Positions 8,833 through 17,429 of a stretch of 40,356 nucleotides of DNA are shown piece by piece. Location: assembly GCA_937928385.1 (NCBI GenBank), contig CALEZD010000125.1, forward strand, positions 1 to 40,356. Direction: 5' to 3'. A program made the translations under genes and the position numbers. The stretch comes from an uncultured Bacteroidota bacterium (GTDB taxonomy: Bacteria > Bacteroidota > Bacteroidia > Chitinophagales > Chitinophagaceae). Numbering within the stretch: the stretch's first letter is position 1; every line of letters starts with the position of its first letter. The notes under the pieces were generated by a model. The model did not search any database, was not told where the DNA came from, and saw only the letters and a list, made by a program, of their open reading frames with translations.

Positions 8833-9473
8833 CAAATTTTATTCCCATTTTTCCTTTAGATATTATTGTTTACCCGAATGAACCCCTCAACCTGCACATT
8901 TTTGAACCCCGTTACAAACAGCTGATAAAGGAATGTATCACCACGCGCAAAACATTTGGCATACCGGTTGTATTAGATAAAAAAGTGCAAGAGTATGGTA
9001 CGGTAATAGAAATACTGGAACTGGTAAAAGAATATCCGGGAGGAGAAATGGACATAAGGGCAAAGGGTACACATATTTTCAGGGTACTTGAGATTATCAG
9101 GGAGATACCTGGCAAATTATACTCAGGAGCCATAGTAAACTACCCGGAGAACATCACTCAACCGGACGACAGCAAATTATCCAACCTGATTATGAGCGAG
9201 GTGAAAAGGTTATACTCGCTGTTGAATGTAGAAGAAAAACTCCCCCCGGCAGACGGTGGGATACTTTCGTATAAAATAGCCCATTATATTGGCCTGTCGC
9301 CGTTGCAGGAGTATGAATTAATGCAATTACTTATTGAAACACAACGACTTGAATACATAAGGAAGCACCTGAACAACATGGTGCCCATGTTGCAAGGGCT
9401 AGAGCAGGCAAAGGCACGTATCAAATTGAACGGGCATTTCAGGAACCTGTCATCTGACAACACTGAATTTTGA
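8829..9473 (+). CDS. LON peptidase substrate-binding domain protein
   Basis: 214 residues from the ATG at 8829, which overlaps the previous stop by four bases; longer in-frame extensions run back into the ligase gene and are not credible. The start MTNFIPIFPLDIIVYPNEPLNLHIFEPRYKQLI is shown in part by its motifs FPLDIIVYP and LHIFEPRYK, typical of the Lon N-terminal (PUA-like) fold. There is no AAA or protease domain, so it is a stand-alone LAN-type protein of unknown role. The C-terminal helical part (RLEYIRKHLNNMVPMLQGLE) resembles the helical extension of Lon's N-domain. Cytoplasmic. Confidence 0.85.
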   Translation: MTNFIPIFPLDIIVYPNEPLNLHIFEPRYKQLIKECITTRKTFGIPVVLDKKVQEYGTVIEILELVKEYPGGEMDIRAKGTHIFRVLEIIREIPGKLYSGAIVNYPENITQPDDSKLSNLIMSEVKRLYSLLNVEEKLPPADGGILSYKIAHYIGLSPLQEYELMQLLIETQRLEYIRKHLNNMVPMLQGLEQAKARIKLNGHFRNLSSDNTEF

Positions 9474-9558
9474 GATTGGCGGATAAAATTTCCCTATTTG
9501 TTCGTTCAATAGTCAGCTATTTATTATTTTAGACGTCCTTAACGAAAAAAATTATCAA

Positions 9559-10296
9559 ATGTCTGTTAATCTCTGCATAGACTGGGGCAATACACTGGTA
9601 AAAGCCGGGTTGTTTGATGCCGGAAAACTTACTGCCTCCTTTACTTATCCATCGCACGATGCACTCATACGTATTGTTGACCTGATAGATGAACATCAAC
9701 CGGCTTATGCTATCCTTTCCAGCGTATCCAACAAATCCGCTGAATTGGAAAGTATGCTGACGGCGAAGGTGAAAAAGCTGGTTGTGATGTCAGACAAGAC
9801 TTCTTTGCCTATTATGAACGCATACTCCTCAGACACAATAGGTGTTGACAGGCTGGCGATGGCAGTAGGCGCTTATCATGAATACCCCGGAAAGAATAAC
9901 CTGGTCGTATGCCTGGGAACATGCATTACATATAATTTTATACAGAACAGGACATTTCGCGGAGGTGCGATTTCTCCCGGCCTGAATATGAGGCTGAAAG
10001 CCATGCATGAGTTTGCCGACAAGCTTCCGGAAGTAGGGGTAGAAGGCGAAACCCTGCTACTGGGCTACGATACGGAAACCTGCATGCGCAGCGGGGCAGT
10101 ATTCGGAATCATGTCTGAAGTGGATGGAATGGTCAATGAATTCAAGTCAAAATACGCTGATTTTAACGCCGTATTAACTGGTGGGGATATGGCTTACTTT
10201 GCAGGCAAGCTTAAATGTGAGATATTTGCAGACCCTGATATCATTCTCAAGGGGTTGAACATAATATTGAAGCATAATGTACCACAAGCTGTTTAA
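9559..10296 (+). CDS. coaX: Type III pantothenate kinase
   Basis: 245 residues. Phosphorylates pantothenate, the first step of coenzyme A synthesis, in the cytoplasm. ASKHA-fold motifs: CIDWGNTLVKAGLFD (Asp8 in the phosphate-1 loop), IGVDRLAMAVGA, GGAISPGLNMRLKAM, LPEV and TGGDM. One motif is altered: where many CoaX proteins have DxGTAxTxD, this one has CLGTCITYN (Cys118...Asn126), so the first and last Asp are replaced. Asp8 and the GVDR Asp are kept. The conserved layout with a barrel protein and lptC downstream is common in Bacteroidota. The gene overlaps the start of the next by 20 bases. Confidence 0.92.
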   Translation: MSVNLCIDWGNTLVKAGLFDAGKLTASFTYPSHDALIRIVDLIDEHQPAYAILSSVSNKSAELESMLTAKVKKLVVMSDKTSLPIMNAYSSDTIGVDRLAMAVGAYHEYPGKNNLVVCLGTCITYNFIQNRTFRGGAISPGLNMRLKAMHEFADKLPEVGVEGETLLLGYDTETCMRSGAVFGIMSEVDGMVNEFKSKYADFNAVLTGGDMAYFAGKLKCEIFADPDIILKGLNIILKHNVPQAV

Positions 10297-11557
10297 GCAC
10301 TACCTCTTACTGATAATAACTATTGCTGCATCCCCGGCTTTAGCACAGACACAGGACTTTCAAACCAAGGCGAACAATGAAAATTCGCCATACTCCCGTT
10401 TTGGAATAGGTGAGTTCAGAAATGGTATAAACCCCCTGATGAAGGGTATGGGTAGTATCAGTTCGGCATACAACAGCCCTTATGCTGTCAATGCGGATAA
10501 CCCTGCGTCTTATACTTCGTTATTACTTACTACCTACGAGGGCAGCCTGGTGGGTAATAGCCGTACCATACGTTCGGGCAACGAACGGTACAGGTCGGGC
10601 ATGGCTACCATCAACCATATAAGCATAGGAATACCGGTAGGCAAACATGCCGGCATGAGCCTCGGTTATACCCCCGTCACCAATATTTACTACAGGCTGA
10701 GCGATACCGCGGTTATTCCCGGTTATGGCAAAAGTGTACGCACATTTGTGGGTGATGGCTCTTTGAATTACGCCTTCCTGGGTTTTGCGGGTAAGTACAA
10801 AGGTTTTAGCCTGGGGGCAAATTTCGGGTATATGTTCGGCAGCACGGTGTATGCCAGCTTATTAGAGAGTATTGACACAGTTAATGTAAATGATGCACGC
10901 TTTTCTAAGGTATTGAGGTCAGGGGGCATCTACTGGAAAGCTGGAGCGCAATATGATGCTAAACTGAAGAAGGGTTTGTATCTGCGTAGCGGCGTTACCT
11001 TAGCAATAAACCAAAATATCAATACAAACCTGGACGAGTATTGGGTAAGCTATAATTTTTCAGGAGGAGATACCACATTCAGCAACCTGGACCAAACAGG
11101 CAACCTGACCATGCCCATGGTATATAGCGCAGGTATCCACCTGCTGGACAGCAATAAGTGGATGGTGGGCATTGACTTTTCAGGCATGAACTGGAGCAAC
11201 TATAGCGGATTTGGCAGAACAGACTCTGTAGGAGATATGTCTTACCGGATGGCGCTGGGTGGAGAATTCACACCGGATATCACCAGCCTCAGGAAATACT
11301 TTAACCGTGTTACCTACAGGTTAGGTGTTTATTACGGACAGGATTACGTGTACTTGCGCAACACACCTATCAATTACTACGCTGTGACTTTTGGCCTCAG
11401 CCTGCCATTCAAACGCTATACCGACCGGATACATACAGCTTTTGAAATAGGGCAGCGCGGCAGCGAAACCAGCGGGCTGCTGAAAGAATCCTTTTTCAGG
11501 TGTACCGTAGGTATTTCACTTAACGACAAGTGGTTTATCAAGCGCAGGTATGATTAA
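10277..11557 (+). CDS. Outer-membrane beta-barrel protein, conserved in Bacteroidota
   Basis: 426 residues with a signal peptide (MYHKLFKHYLLLIITIAAS, cleavage near ALAQ). The mature protein begins ENSPYSRFGIGEFRNGINPLMKGMGS, a start typical of a Bacteroidota outer-membrane family distantly like FadL/OmpP1, followed by many short alternating strands with aromatic girdles (KGFSLGANFGYMFG, YRLGVYYGQDYVYL). It ends with a polar RRYD rather than a strict terminal Phe. The reading frame overlaps coaX upstream by 20 bases and lptC downstream by 8, so the three are probably translated together. Cargo unknown; being tied to lptC, a role in envelope assembly is possible but is inference. Confidence 0.75.
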   Translation: MYHKLFKHYLLLIITIAASPALAQTQDFQTKANNENSPYSRFGIGEFRNGINPLMKGMGSISSAYNSPYAVNADNPASYTSLLLTTYEGSLVGNSRTIRSGNERYRSGMATINHISIGIPVGKHAGMSLGYTPVTNIYYRLSDTAVIPGYGKSVRTFVGDGSLNYAFLGFAGKYKGFSLGANFGYMFGSTVYASLLESIDTVNVNDARFSKVLRSGGIYWKAGAQYDAKLKKGLYLRSGVTLAINQNINTNLDEYWVSYNFSGGDTTFSNLDQTGNLTMPMVYSAGIHLLDSNKWMVGIDFSGMNWSNYSGFGRTDSVGDMSYRMALGGEFTPDITSLRKYFNRVTYRLGVYYGQDYVYLRNTPINYYAVTFGLSLPFKRYTDRIHTAFEIGQRGSETSGLLKESFFRCTVGISLNDKWFIKRRYD

Positions 11558-12131
11558 AAGCAGGCATATACATATAAAGTATATCCGGCTGATTGCTTTC
11601 AGCTTGCTGATAGTATTCATTGCCGCCTGCAAAAACGACCCCAAAGAAATTGACGCCTTGGTTGGCAAACGATCCATACAGGAAGATAAGGCTGATGAAG
11701 TAACCATTATCTACAGCGAGCATGGCAAATCCCGTATCAGGATGTTTGCCACAGAGTTTATCAGGAATGAAATAGCCAAACCACAGTATGTTGATATGCG
11801 TAAAGGACTCAAGGTTGAGTTTTTTGATGACAGTATGAATGTGGAAAGCACCCTGACAGCCATGTACGCCCGCTGGTACGAGGGCAAAGGAAATGTACTG
11901 ATACGCGATAGTGTGGTGGTGGTCAATAAGAAAGGCGAAACATTAAGGACTGAAGAGCTTATCTGGAATCAGAATGTGAGGAAGTTTTATACCGAAAAGT
12001 TTGTACGCATCAACACCCCCGACCAGGTAATGTACGGCGACGGACTGGAGGCTAACGAAGATTTCACCTGGTACCGAATCAAAAACCCGAAGGGTACTGT
12101 AAGGGTAAACAAAGAAGAAATGCCCGAATAG
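11550..12131 (+). CDS. lptC: LPS export ABC transporter periplasmic protein LptC
   Basis: 193 residues. A single N-terminal hydrophobic segment ends in IAACKND, a lipobox-like sequence, so it may be a lipoprotein rather than a simple membrane-anchored LptC. The periplasmic part has the OstA/LptC-like beta-jellyroll pattern: GKSRIRMFATEF, GLKVEFFDDSMNVESTLTA, YARWYEGKGNVLIRDSVVVVN, LRTEELIWNQNVRKFYTEKFV. The KKGETLRTEELIWN and ARW phrases are family hallmarks. It would hand lipopolysaccharide from LptB2FG toward LptA. It starts within the previous gene (8-base overlap). Other lpt genes are not in the window. Confidence 0.85.
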   Translation: MIKSRHIHIKYIRLIAFSLLIVFIAACKNDPKEIDALVGKRSIQEDKADEVTIIYSEHGKSRIRMFATEFIRNEIAKPQYVDMRKGLKVEFFDDSMNVESTLTAMYARWYEGKGNVLIRDSVVVVNKKGETLRTEELIWNQNVRKFYTEKFVRINTPDQVMYGDGLEANEDFTWYRIKNPKGTVRVNKEEMPE

Positions 12132-12180
12132 CCCAAAAATCCCGCCTAATATCCCCCTTATGTGCTTCGCAGTTAATTGT

Positions 12181-12188
12181 TAATTTTG
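12181..12188 (+). promoter_or_regulatory. -7 element for the S46 peptidase
   Basis: TAATTTTG, an exact TAnnTTTG match, 41 bases before the peptidase ATG in the 97-base gap after lptC. No clear -33 TTTG. Confidence 0.5.
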
Positions 12189-12228
12189 CACTTCGTTTTA
12201 TTAATTATCAAACAAGGTTAATACTATA

Positions 12229-14382
12229 ATGAAAAAGCTACTGTTATCGCTGCTGCTGGCATGCGCACTGTTGCCAGCTAAGGCAGATGAAGGAATGTGG
12301 TTGCCGATGCTGATTGGCAAGAACTACGATGAGATGGTCAAAATGGGTTTGAAGCTGTCTAAGGAAGACCTCTACAACATTAACGGCAGCAGCCTGAAAG
12401 ATGCCATAGTGCAGTTTGGCGGTGGTTGTACCGGCGAAATCATATCGCCCAACGGACTGCTGATTACAAACCACCACTGCGGTTACGGAGCAATAGCATC
12501 ACTCAGTAGCGTAAAGGATAACTATCTGGACAATGGTTTCTGGGCGTACAACTATTCTGAAGAACTGCCTGCAAAAGGCATAACAGCCCTCTTCCTGGAG
12601 CGTATGGAAGATGTAACTGCTGAAGTAGAAAAAGCTGTAGGCAGGTCGAAAGGGGAGAAGTTTGAGAAGAAGTATAAAGCTATAGTAGAGAAAATAACGA
12701 AACGTGCTGAAGCCGAGGGTAATTACGAAGCCCAGGTAAAGAGCTATTTTGAAGGTAACCAATACATACTACTGGTGTACAAGCGCTACAAAGACGTACG
12801 CCTGGTAGGTACACCGCCTAAGTCTTTGGGCAAATATGGCGGGGATACGGATAACTGGATGTGGCCACGCCATACTGCAGACTTCTCTATCTTTCGTGTG
12901 TATGCCGATGCGAACAACGAGCCGGCTGAGTATTCTAAGGATAACGTTCCTTTCAAACCAAAAAAGTTCCTGCCTATTTCTATCGGTGGAGTGGACGAAG
13001 GCGATTATACGATGATATTTGGTTATCCCGGCCGTACCAACCGTTACGAAGTGTCTTACGGTGTGGATATTGCCATCAACGAGAGTAACCCTTCTATCGT
13101 TAAGCCCCGCGAAAAGAGACTGGAAATCATGCGTAAGAACATGAAGGCTGATAAAGAAGTGTACCTGAAATTAACCTCTTACTACGCCGGTATATCCAAT
13201 TACTGGAAATACTTCATTGGCCAGACGGAACAACTGAAACGCCTGAAGATAGTAGAGCAGAAAAAACAGCAGGAAGATGCCTTTACCAACTGGGCGCGTA
13301 AAAATGCACCTGAGTACAAGGAGGTAATGAGGGAATTCGAAGCATTGCACAGAGCCTATAGGCCTTATGCCAAACATCACATGTATTACAACCAGGCATT
13401 CCAGGGTTCTTTGCTGGCCGGCTTAGGCTCCGGTTTCTATGATTTGTATATAGAACTGAACGAAAAGAAGCCTGACCAGGAGAAGATAGATAAAGAAGTG
13501 AAAAGCCTGAAGTCTGCACGAAAGAGTATGATGAAGCGCTTTGACAGGGCTACAGAGCAGGAAATATTCGCGGAGATGGCTAAGATGTTCTACAATGACA
13601 TCCCCAAAAACCAGCATCCTGAAGTGTACCAGAACATCATATTCAAAAAGTATGCTAACAGCAATATAGACCAAACTTTTGCTGACTATGCCGAATATGT
13701 ATTCGCAAATACCTTCTTATTGGACACAGCTAAGTTCAATGCCTTTATGGCTAATCCTAACCTGGACGATATGCTGGAAGACCCTGCATTGAGATATGCG
13801 CTCAGCTTTGCACGCAACTACAAAGAAGTGTACCAACCTAAAATTGAAAAGTACACCGAAGGAAAAGAAGCGCTGAAGAAGAAGTACATACGCGGCCTGA
13901 TGGATATGAAGAAGAACGATCTGTTCTATCCCGATGCCAACTCAACTATGCGCATTACTTATGGCCAGGTGTTGAGCTACAGCCCGCAGGATGCAGTACA
14001 TTTTGACTACTATACTACGCTGGATGGTTTTGTAGATAAATACAAGCCCGGCGATGATGAATTTGACGCGCCACAGGAACTGCTGGACCTGCATAAGAAG
14101 AAGGACTACGGCAAATATGCTGATGCCAATGGCCAACTGCGTACCTGCTTCATTACCACCAATGACATCACAGGTGGTAACTCAGGCAGCCCGATTATTA
14201 ACGGAAACGGAGAGTGGGTAGGTATAGCCTTTGATGGTAACTGGGAAGCCATGAGTGGCGATATAGCCTTCGATAAAAAGTATAAGCGGACTATCTGTAC
14301 AGATGCCCGTTTCATCTTCTGGATAATAGAGAAGATGGGTAAGGCGCACAACCTGATAGAAGAAGTAGAACTACGCAAGTAA
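12229..14382 (+). CDS. S46 family dipeptidyl-peptidase, DPP7-type
   Basis: 717 residues with a signal peptide (MKKLLLSLLLACALLPAKA, then DEGMW). Periplasmic serine exopeptidase that removes dipeptides from peptide N-termini, feeding amino-acid catabolism. The chymotrypsin-like halves are visible: LLITNHHCGYGAI (catalytic His at 82/83) and DITGGNSGSPII (Ser652), with a long helical insertion (about 280-560) that caps the site. The specificity residue lies in IAFDGNWEAMSGDI: Gly670 corresponds to the Gly of DPP7 enzymes (broad, hydrophobic P1), where DPP11 (Asp/Glu-specific) has Arg. Length and motifs look complete. It has its own promoter and terminator. Confidence 0.95.
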   Translation: MKKLLLSLLLACALLPAKADEGMWLPMLIGKNYDEMVKMGLKLSKEDLYNINGSSLKDAIVQFGGGCTGEIISPNGLLITNHHCGYGAIASLSSVKDNYLDNGFWAYNYSEELPAKGITALFLERMEDVTAEVEKAVGRSKGEKFEKKYKAIVEKITKRAEAEGNYEAQVKSYFEGNQYILLVYKRYKDVRLVGTPPKSLGKYGGDTDNWMWPRHTADFSIFRVYADANNEPAEYSKDNVPFKPKKFLPISIGGVDEGDYTMIFGYPGRTNRYEVSYGVDIAINESNPSIVKPREKRLEIMRKNMKADKEVYLKLTSYYAGISNYWKYFIGQTEQLKRLKIVEQKKQQEDAFTNWARKNAPEYKEVMREFEALHRAYRPYAKHHMYYNQAFQGSLLAGLGSGFYDLYIELNEKKPDQEKIDKEVKSLKSARKSMMKRFDRATEQEIFAEMAKMFYNDIPKNQHPEVYQNIIFKKYANSNIDQTFADYAEYVFANTFLLDTAKFNAFMANPNLDDMLEDPALRYALSFARNYKEVYQPKIEKYTEGKEALKKKYIRGLMDMKKNDLFYPDANSTMRITYGQVLSYSPQDAVHFDYYTTLDGFVDKYKPGDDEFDAPQELLDLHKKKDYGKYADANGQLRTCFITTNDITGGNSGSPIINGNGEWVGIAFDGNWEAMSGDIAFDKKYKRTICTDARFIFWIIEKMGKAHNLIEEVELRK

Positions 14383-14404
14383 GCAGAAGAACTGAATATT
14401 TTAC

Positions 14405-14434
14405 AAGCGGCGTTGTTTACAGCGCCGCTTTTTT
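14405..14434 (+). terminator. Rho-independent terminator of the S46 peptidase gene
   Basis: Perfect 8-bp stem AAGCGGCG/CGCCGCTT (14405-14412 and 14423-14430) with a 10-base loop followed by TTTT, 22 bases after the stop codon. Confidence 0.9.
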
Positions 14435-14439
14435 ATTGT

Positions 14440-14447
14440 TAGATTTG
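14440..14447 (+). promoter_or_regulatory. -7 element for the NUDIX hydrolase
   Basis: TAGATTTG, exact TAnnTTTG, ends 7 bases before the ATG at 14455, so the message would be nearly leaderless. It lies immediately behind the preceding terminator's T-run. Confidence 0.45.
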
Positions 14448-14454
14448 AACTGTC

Positions 14455-15027
14455 ATGAAAGAAAGAATCATCAGTAAGGAAGTGGTATTTGAGGACTACT
14501 TCAAAATAGAGAAGTGGATATACCAATACGAAAAAGAGAACGGTGAACTGACTGAGCCGGTAGACAGGATGGCATTTAAACGCCCTGATAGTGCAGCGGT
14601 GATTGTGTTCAACACAGATACGCGCAAAGTGTTGCTGGTAAAGCAGTTCAGGCACTGCACTTTTGAGAAAGGGCCGGGCTGGATAATAGAAACTGTAGCG
14701 GGTGGAATGGATGAAGGCGAAACACCCGAAGATGCAGCAAAACGTGAATCAATAGAAGAGATTGGCTATGCGATTCATAATGTAGTAAAGATATCTACAT
14801 TCTTTGCATCTCCCGGCTGCTCCAGCGAGCGGATGATTGTGTTTTATGGCGAAGTGACCAATGCAGACAAAATAGCTGACGGGGGCGGGGAAGAGCACGA
14901 AAGCGAATTCGTCTTCACAGTAGAATATACCCTGGACGAGATAGCAACCGCCATAGCCAACGATGAAATAAACGATGCCAAAACAGTAATTGGCTGCAAC
15001 TACGTGCTGAAGAAGTTTGGCTACTAA
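14455..15027 (+). CDS. NUDIX hydrolase (NudK/ADP-ribose pyrophosphatase-like)
   Basis: 190 residues. The Nudix box GX5EX7REUXEEXGU is present as GGMDEGETPEDAAK followed by RESIEEIGY (Ser in place of the usual hydrophobic residue after RE), the magnesium site for nucleoside-diphosphate hydrolysis. Upstream, RMAFKRPDSAAVIVFNT and VLLVKQFRHCTFEKGPGW, and downstream SPGCSSERMIVFYGEV, fit the NudK (GDP-mannose) / NudF (ADP-ribose) group. The exact nucleotide sugar is not decided by sequence. Cytoplasmic. Its stop codon overlaps that of gpsA by four bases (convergent), leaving no room for a dedicated terminator. Confidence 0.88.
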   Translation: MKERIISKEVVFEDYFKIEKWIYQYEKENGELTEPVDRMAFKRPDSAAVIVFNTDTRKVLLVKQFRHCTFEKGPGWIIETVAGGMDEGETPEDAAKRESIEEIGYAIHNVVKISTFFASPGCSSERMIVFYGEVTNADKIADGGGEEHESEFVFTVEYTLDEIATAIANDEINDAKTVIGCNYVLKKFGY

Positions 15028-16046
15028 GACAATACCTTTTCCAGTTCGATGAACGTATCAGACGGCAGTTGCTGGCCCCAGAGTACATCGTATATGGCTG
15101 TGGCTATGGGTATCTCAATACCGTATTTCGCGGACAGGTGTTGCATGCCTCTTGCAGCATAATAACCCTCTGCCACCATGTTCATTTCCAGTATCGCGTT
15201 TTTTACAGAATAGCCCTTGCCCAGCATAGTACCCAGCATACGGTTGCGGCTGTGCAGCGAGTAACAGGTGACTAACAAATCGCCCAGGTAGGCGCTGGTA
15301 TGGAAATCCGGCCTTTCGTTAGAGGGATGTACTTTCTCAAAATGCGCTTGCAGGTAGCGGTGCATTTCACGGTAGCAGTTGGTGATGTACACACTCAGAA
15401 AGTTATCGCCATAGTCCAATGCATGTGCCATGCCCGCGCCTACGGCATATATGTTTTTGAGCACGGCGGCATACTGCACGCCCCATATATCGTGGTTGGT
15501 TGTAGTGTAGATGTAAGTATTGCGGAATGCGTCTGCGATGCTGCTTGTAAGGGCATCATTCAGCCCGGCGAAAGTAAGGTAAGAGATGCGCTCGTAGGCT
15601 ACCTCTTCAGCATGGCAGGGGCCTGTTACCGCTACGTACCTGTCCAGGTCGAAAGCCGGGTTCGCAGCCATATAGTCGTTCAGCAGCAGGTTACTCTCGG
15701 GTAAAATCCCTTTTATGGCTGAGACGATATTCTTGCCTGCCCAAAGCTTTGCATCCACACTTTCTATTACACCTTGTGCATAAGCCGAAGGAACACATAC
15801 AATCACCGTATCGCATTTTGCGAGTACTTCCTGCAGGTTGGTGGTGGGTATGATGGTTTCGGGCAGGAAACGAACTGATGTGAGGTAATGGGCATTGTGG
15901 TGCCTTTCCTGCAGGTGGCGTACTGCTTCTTCATTCCTCACCCACCAGTATATCTTATGCCCGTTGTCTGTCAATATTTTGGCGATGGCTGTACCCCAGC
16001 TGCCATTACCTATAATCCCTATCTGTCCAGGTATGTTACTGCTCAA
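15024..16046 (-). CDS. gpsA: NAD(P)H-dependent glycerol-3-phosphate dehydrogenase
   Basis: 340 residues. Reduces dihydroxyacetone phosphate to sn-glycerol 3-phosphate for phospholipid synthesis. N-terminal Rossmann motif GIIGNGSWGTAIAKIL (10-25), then TVIVCVPSAYAQ, VSAIKGI, VAVTGPCHAEEVA (the substrate-site GPxxAxE region) and C-terminal NIYAVGAGMAHALDYGDN with its catalytic-site Lys (LKN). The start is probably the TTG at 16046: it is the only plausible start between the upstream in-frame stop (16068-16070) and the Rossmann motif. That stop is also the stop of the efflux adaptor gene, so the two genes are in the same frame, 21 bases apart, and probably co-transcribed. Confidence 0.95.
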   Translation of the reverse strand: MSSNIPGQIGIIGNGSWGTAIAKILTDNGHKIYWWVRNEEAVRHLQERHHNAHYLTSVRFLPETIIPTTNLQEVLAKCDTVIVCVPSAYAQGVIESVDAKLWAGKNIVSAIKGILPESNLLLNDYMAANPAFDLDRYVAVTGPCHAEEVAYERISYLTFAGLNDALTSSIADAFRNTYIYTTTNHDIWGVQYAAVLKNIYAVGAGMAHALDYGDNFLSVYITNCYREMHRYLQAHFEKVHPSNERPDFHTSAYLGDLLVTCYSLHSRNRMLGTMLGKGYSVKNAILEMNMVAEGYYAARGMQHLSAKYGIEIPIATAIYDVLWGQQLPSDTFIELEKVLS

Positions 16047-16067
16047 TGCTGTTTGCTGTTTGTATGG

Positions 16068-17402
16068 TTAATCTTCCTTAGTTGATTTGGCCTCGTAGAG
16101 TTCTTCTTTCTTTGTGACGGTTACTTTGGCTTTGTCTTTCAGCGTACGGGCAATTGCACCATAAGGCGCTATTACTACTTGTTCGCCCTCTTTCAGTCCA
16201 TCAGTTATCTGTATGTATTCATTATCCTGGATGCCCGTCTTTACATCACGGATAATTACTTTTTCTGTTTTTTTGTCGTACACAAATACCACCTGGCGTA
16301 CCTCGTCAATACCCGATGCTTCCATTTCTTTTTTTACACTGTCGGGCCAGTCGCGTGTTGTTACGGCATTTACCGGCACCGCTAATGTGTTTGCATCTTT
16401 GCGGGTTTGTATCTCTACAGATGAACTCATGCCGGGTTTGAATACAAACCTGCCTTTCTGCAATTCATTACTCAAATCCTGGTAGCTGTTTTCCAATATC
16501 AGGATATGCACCGTGTAGTTGGTCACCTGGTCGGTACTCATGGTGCCTGTGCCGCTTGTAGTGCTGGATACCGCTACTTTTGACACCACACCTGTAAACT
16601 TACGGTTGCGGTAGGCATCTGCAACGATAGTAGTGGTGTCACCTATCTTCACTTTTGCAATGTCTGTTTCACTTACATCCACACGTACCTCTATGCGGCG
16701 CATGTCGGCAATAGTCAGCATTTCGGTACCAGCCATTTGTGCAGTACCTACTACACGTTCGCCCAGCTTTACTTTCAGTAATGATACCACGCCTGAAACA
16801 GGTGCCACGATAGTAGTGCGGCGCAGATTTTCATACGCCTGGTTCAGGTTAGCGGCCGAAGCCTCTACGGTATATCCACCGCCGGCCATGCTGGCTTTAG
16901 AACCCTCGTAGCTGGCCTTTGCACCCAGGTATTGGGCTTCTGCCTGTTCAAACTCAAGGGCGGAGATCACTTTGTCTTTGTACAGTTGTTTGTTACGCTC
17001 GTATAGTGACCTTGCCTGTTCAAACTGCGCTTTGGCCTGTGCTGTCATTTGCTCGGCATTGCGCGAGCGGGCCTTGGTTTCAGCCAGGTTGGCTGCTGCC
17101 TGCGTGACCATGGATGAATAGATGGTGGGGTTGATTTTTACCAACATCTGCCCTTTGTACACACTGTCGCCTTCCTGTATTTCCAGGTAGGTGATTTCTC
17201 CACTGACCTCGGGGCTTATTTTTACTTCTGTTTCAGGGTATATCTTACCGCTGGCAGTTACCGTTTCGATAATAGTATGCGGGGCAGCTGCTTCTACCGC
17301 CACTTTTGTGCCTTTATTGCCGGTGGACTTACCAATGATGATAAGTATAACCAGCAACAGTACCGAACCGCCTATTATCCACCAGAGTGTTTTCTTTTTC
17401 AT
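16068..17402 (-). CDS. Efflux RND/ABC transporter periplasmic adaptor subunit (HlyD/MFP family)
   Basis: 444 residues. N-terminal membrane anchor LWWIIGGSVLLLVILIIIG. The biotinyl-lipoyl half-motifs VSGEITYLEIQEGDSVYKGQ and APVSGVVSLLKVKLGERVV flank a helical hairpin (about 90-185, Ala/Gln/Glu-rich: QAKAQFEQARSLYERNKQLY). These are followed by the beta-barrel and membrane-proximal domains, ending in DGLKEGEQVVIAPYGAI. It links an inner-membrane pump (MacB-type ABC or RND) to a TolC-like channel. Neither partner is adjacent: the flanks are metG and gpsA, so it is an orphan adaptor here. The TAATTTTG element at 17421-17428 is a probable promoter. Confidence 0.9.
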   Translation of the reverse strand: MKKKTLWWIIGGSVLLLVILIIIGKSTGNKGTKVAVEAAAPHTIIETVTASGKIYPETEVKISPEVSGEITYLEIQEGDSVYKGQMLVKINPTIYSSMVTQAAANLAETKARSRNAEQMTAQAKAQFEQARSLYERNKQLYKDKVISALEFEQAEAQYLGAKASYEGSKASMAGGGYTVEASAANLNQAYENLRRTTIVAPVSGVVSLLKVKLGERVVGTAQMAGTEMLTIADMRRIEVRVDVSETDIAKVKIGDTTTIVADAYRNRKFTGVVSKVAVSSTTSGTGTMSTDQVTNYTVHILILENSYQDLSNELQKGRFVFKPGMSSSVEIQTRKDANTLAVPVNAVTTRDWPDSVKKEMEASGIDEVRQVVFVYDKKTEKVIIRDVKTGIQDNEYIQITDGLKEGEQVVIAPYGAIARTLKDKAKVTVTKKEELYEAKSTKED

Positions 17403-17420
17403 GTATCAGATTGAGTGCTG

Positions 17421-17428
17421 CAAAATTA
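17421..17428 (-). promoter_or_regulatory. -7 element for the efflux adaptor (and gpsA)
   Basis: Minus strand reads TAATTTTG, exact TAnnTTTG, in the 27-base gap between the metG stop and the adaptor ATG. Suggests independent transcription from metG. Confidence 0.5.
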
Positions 17429-17429
17429 A

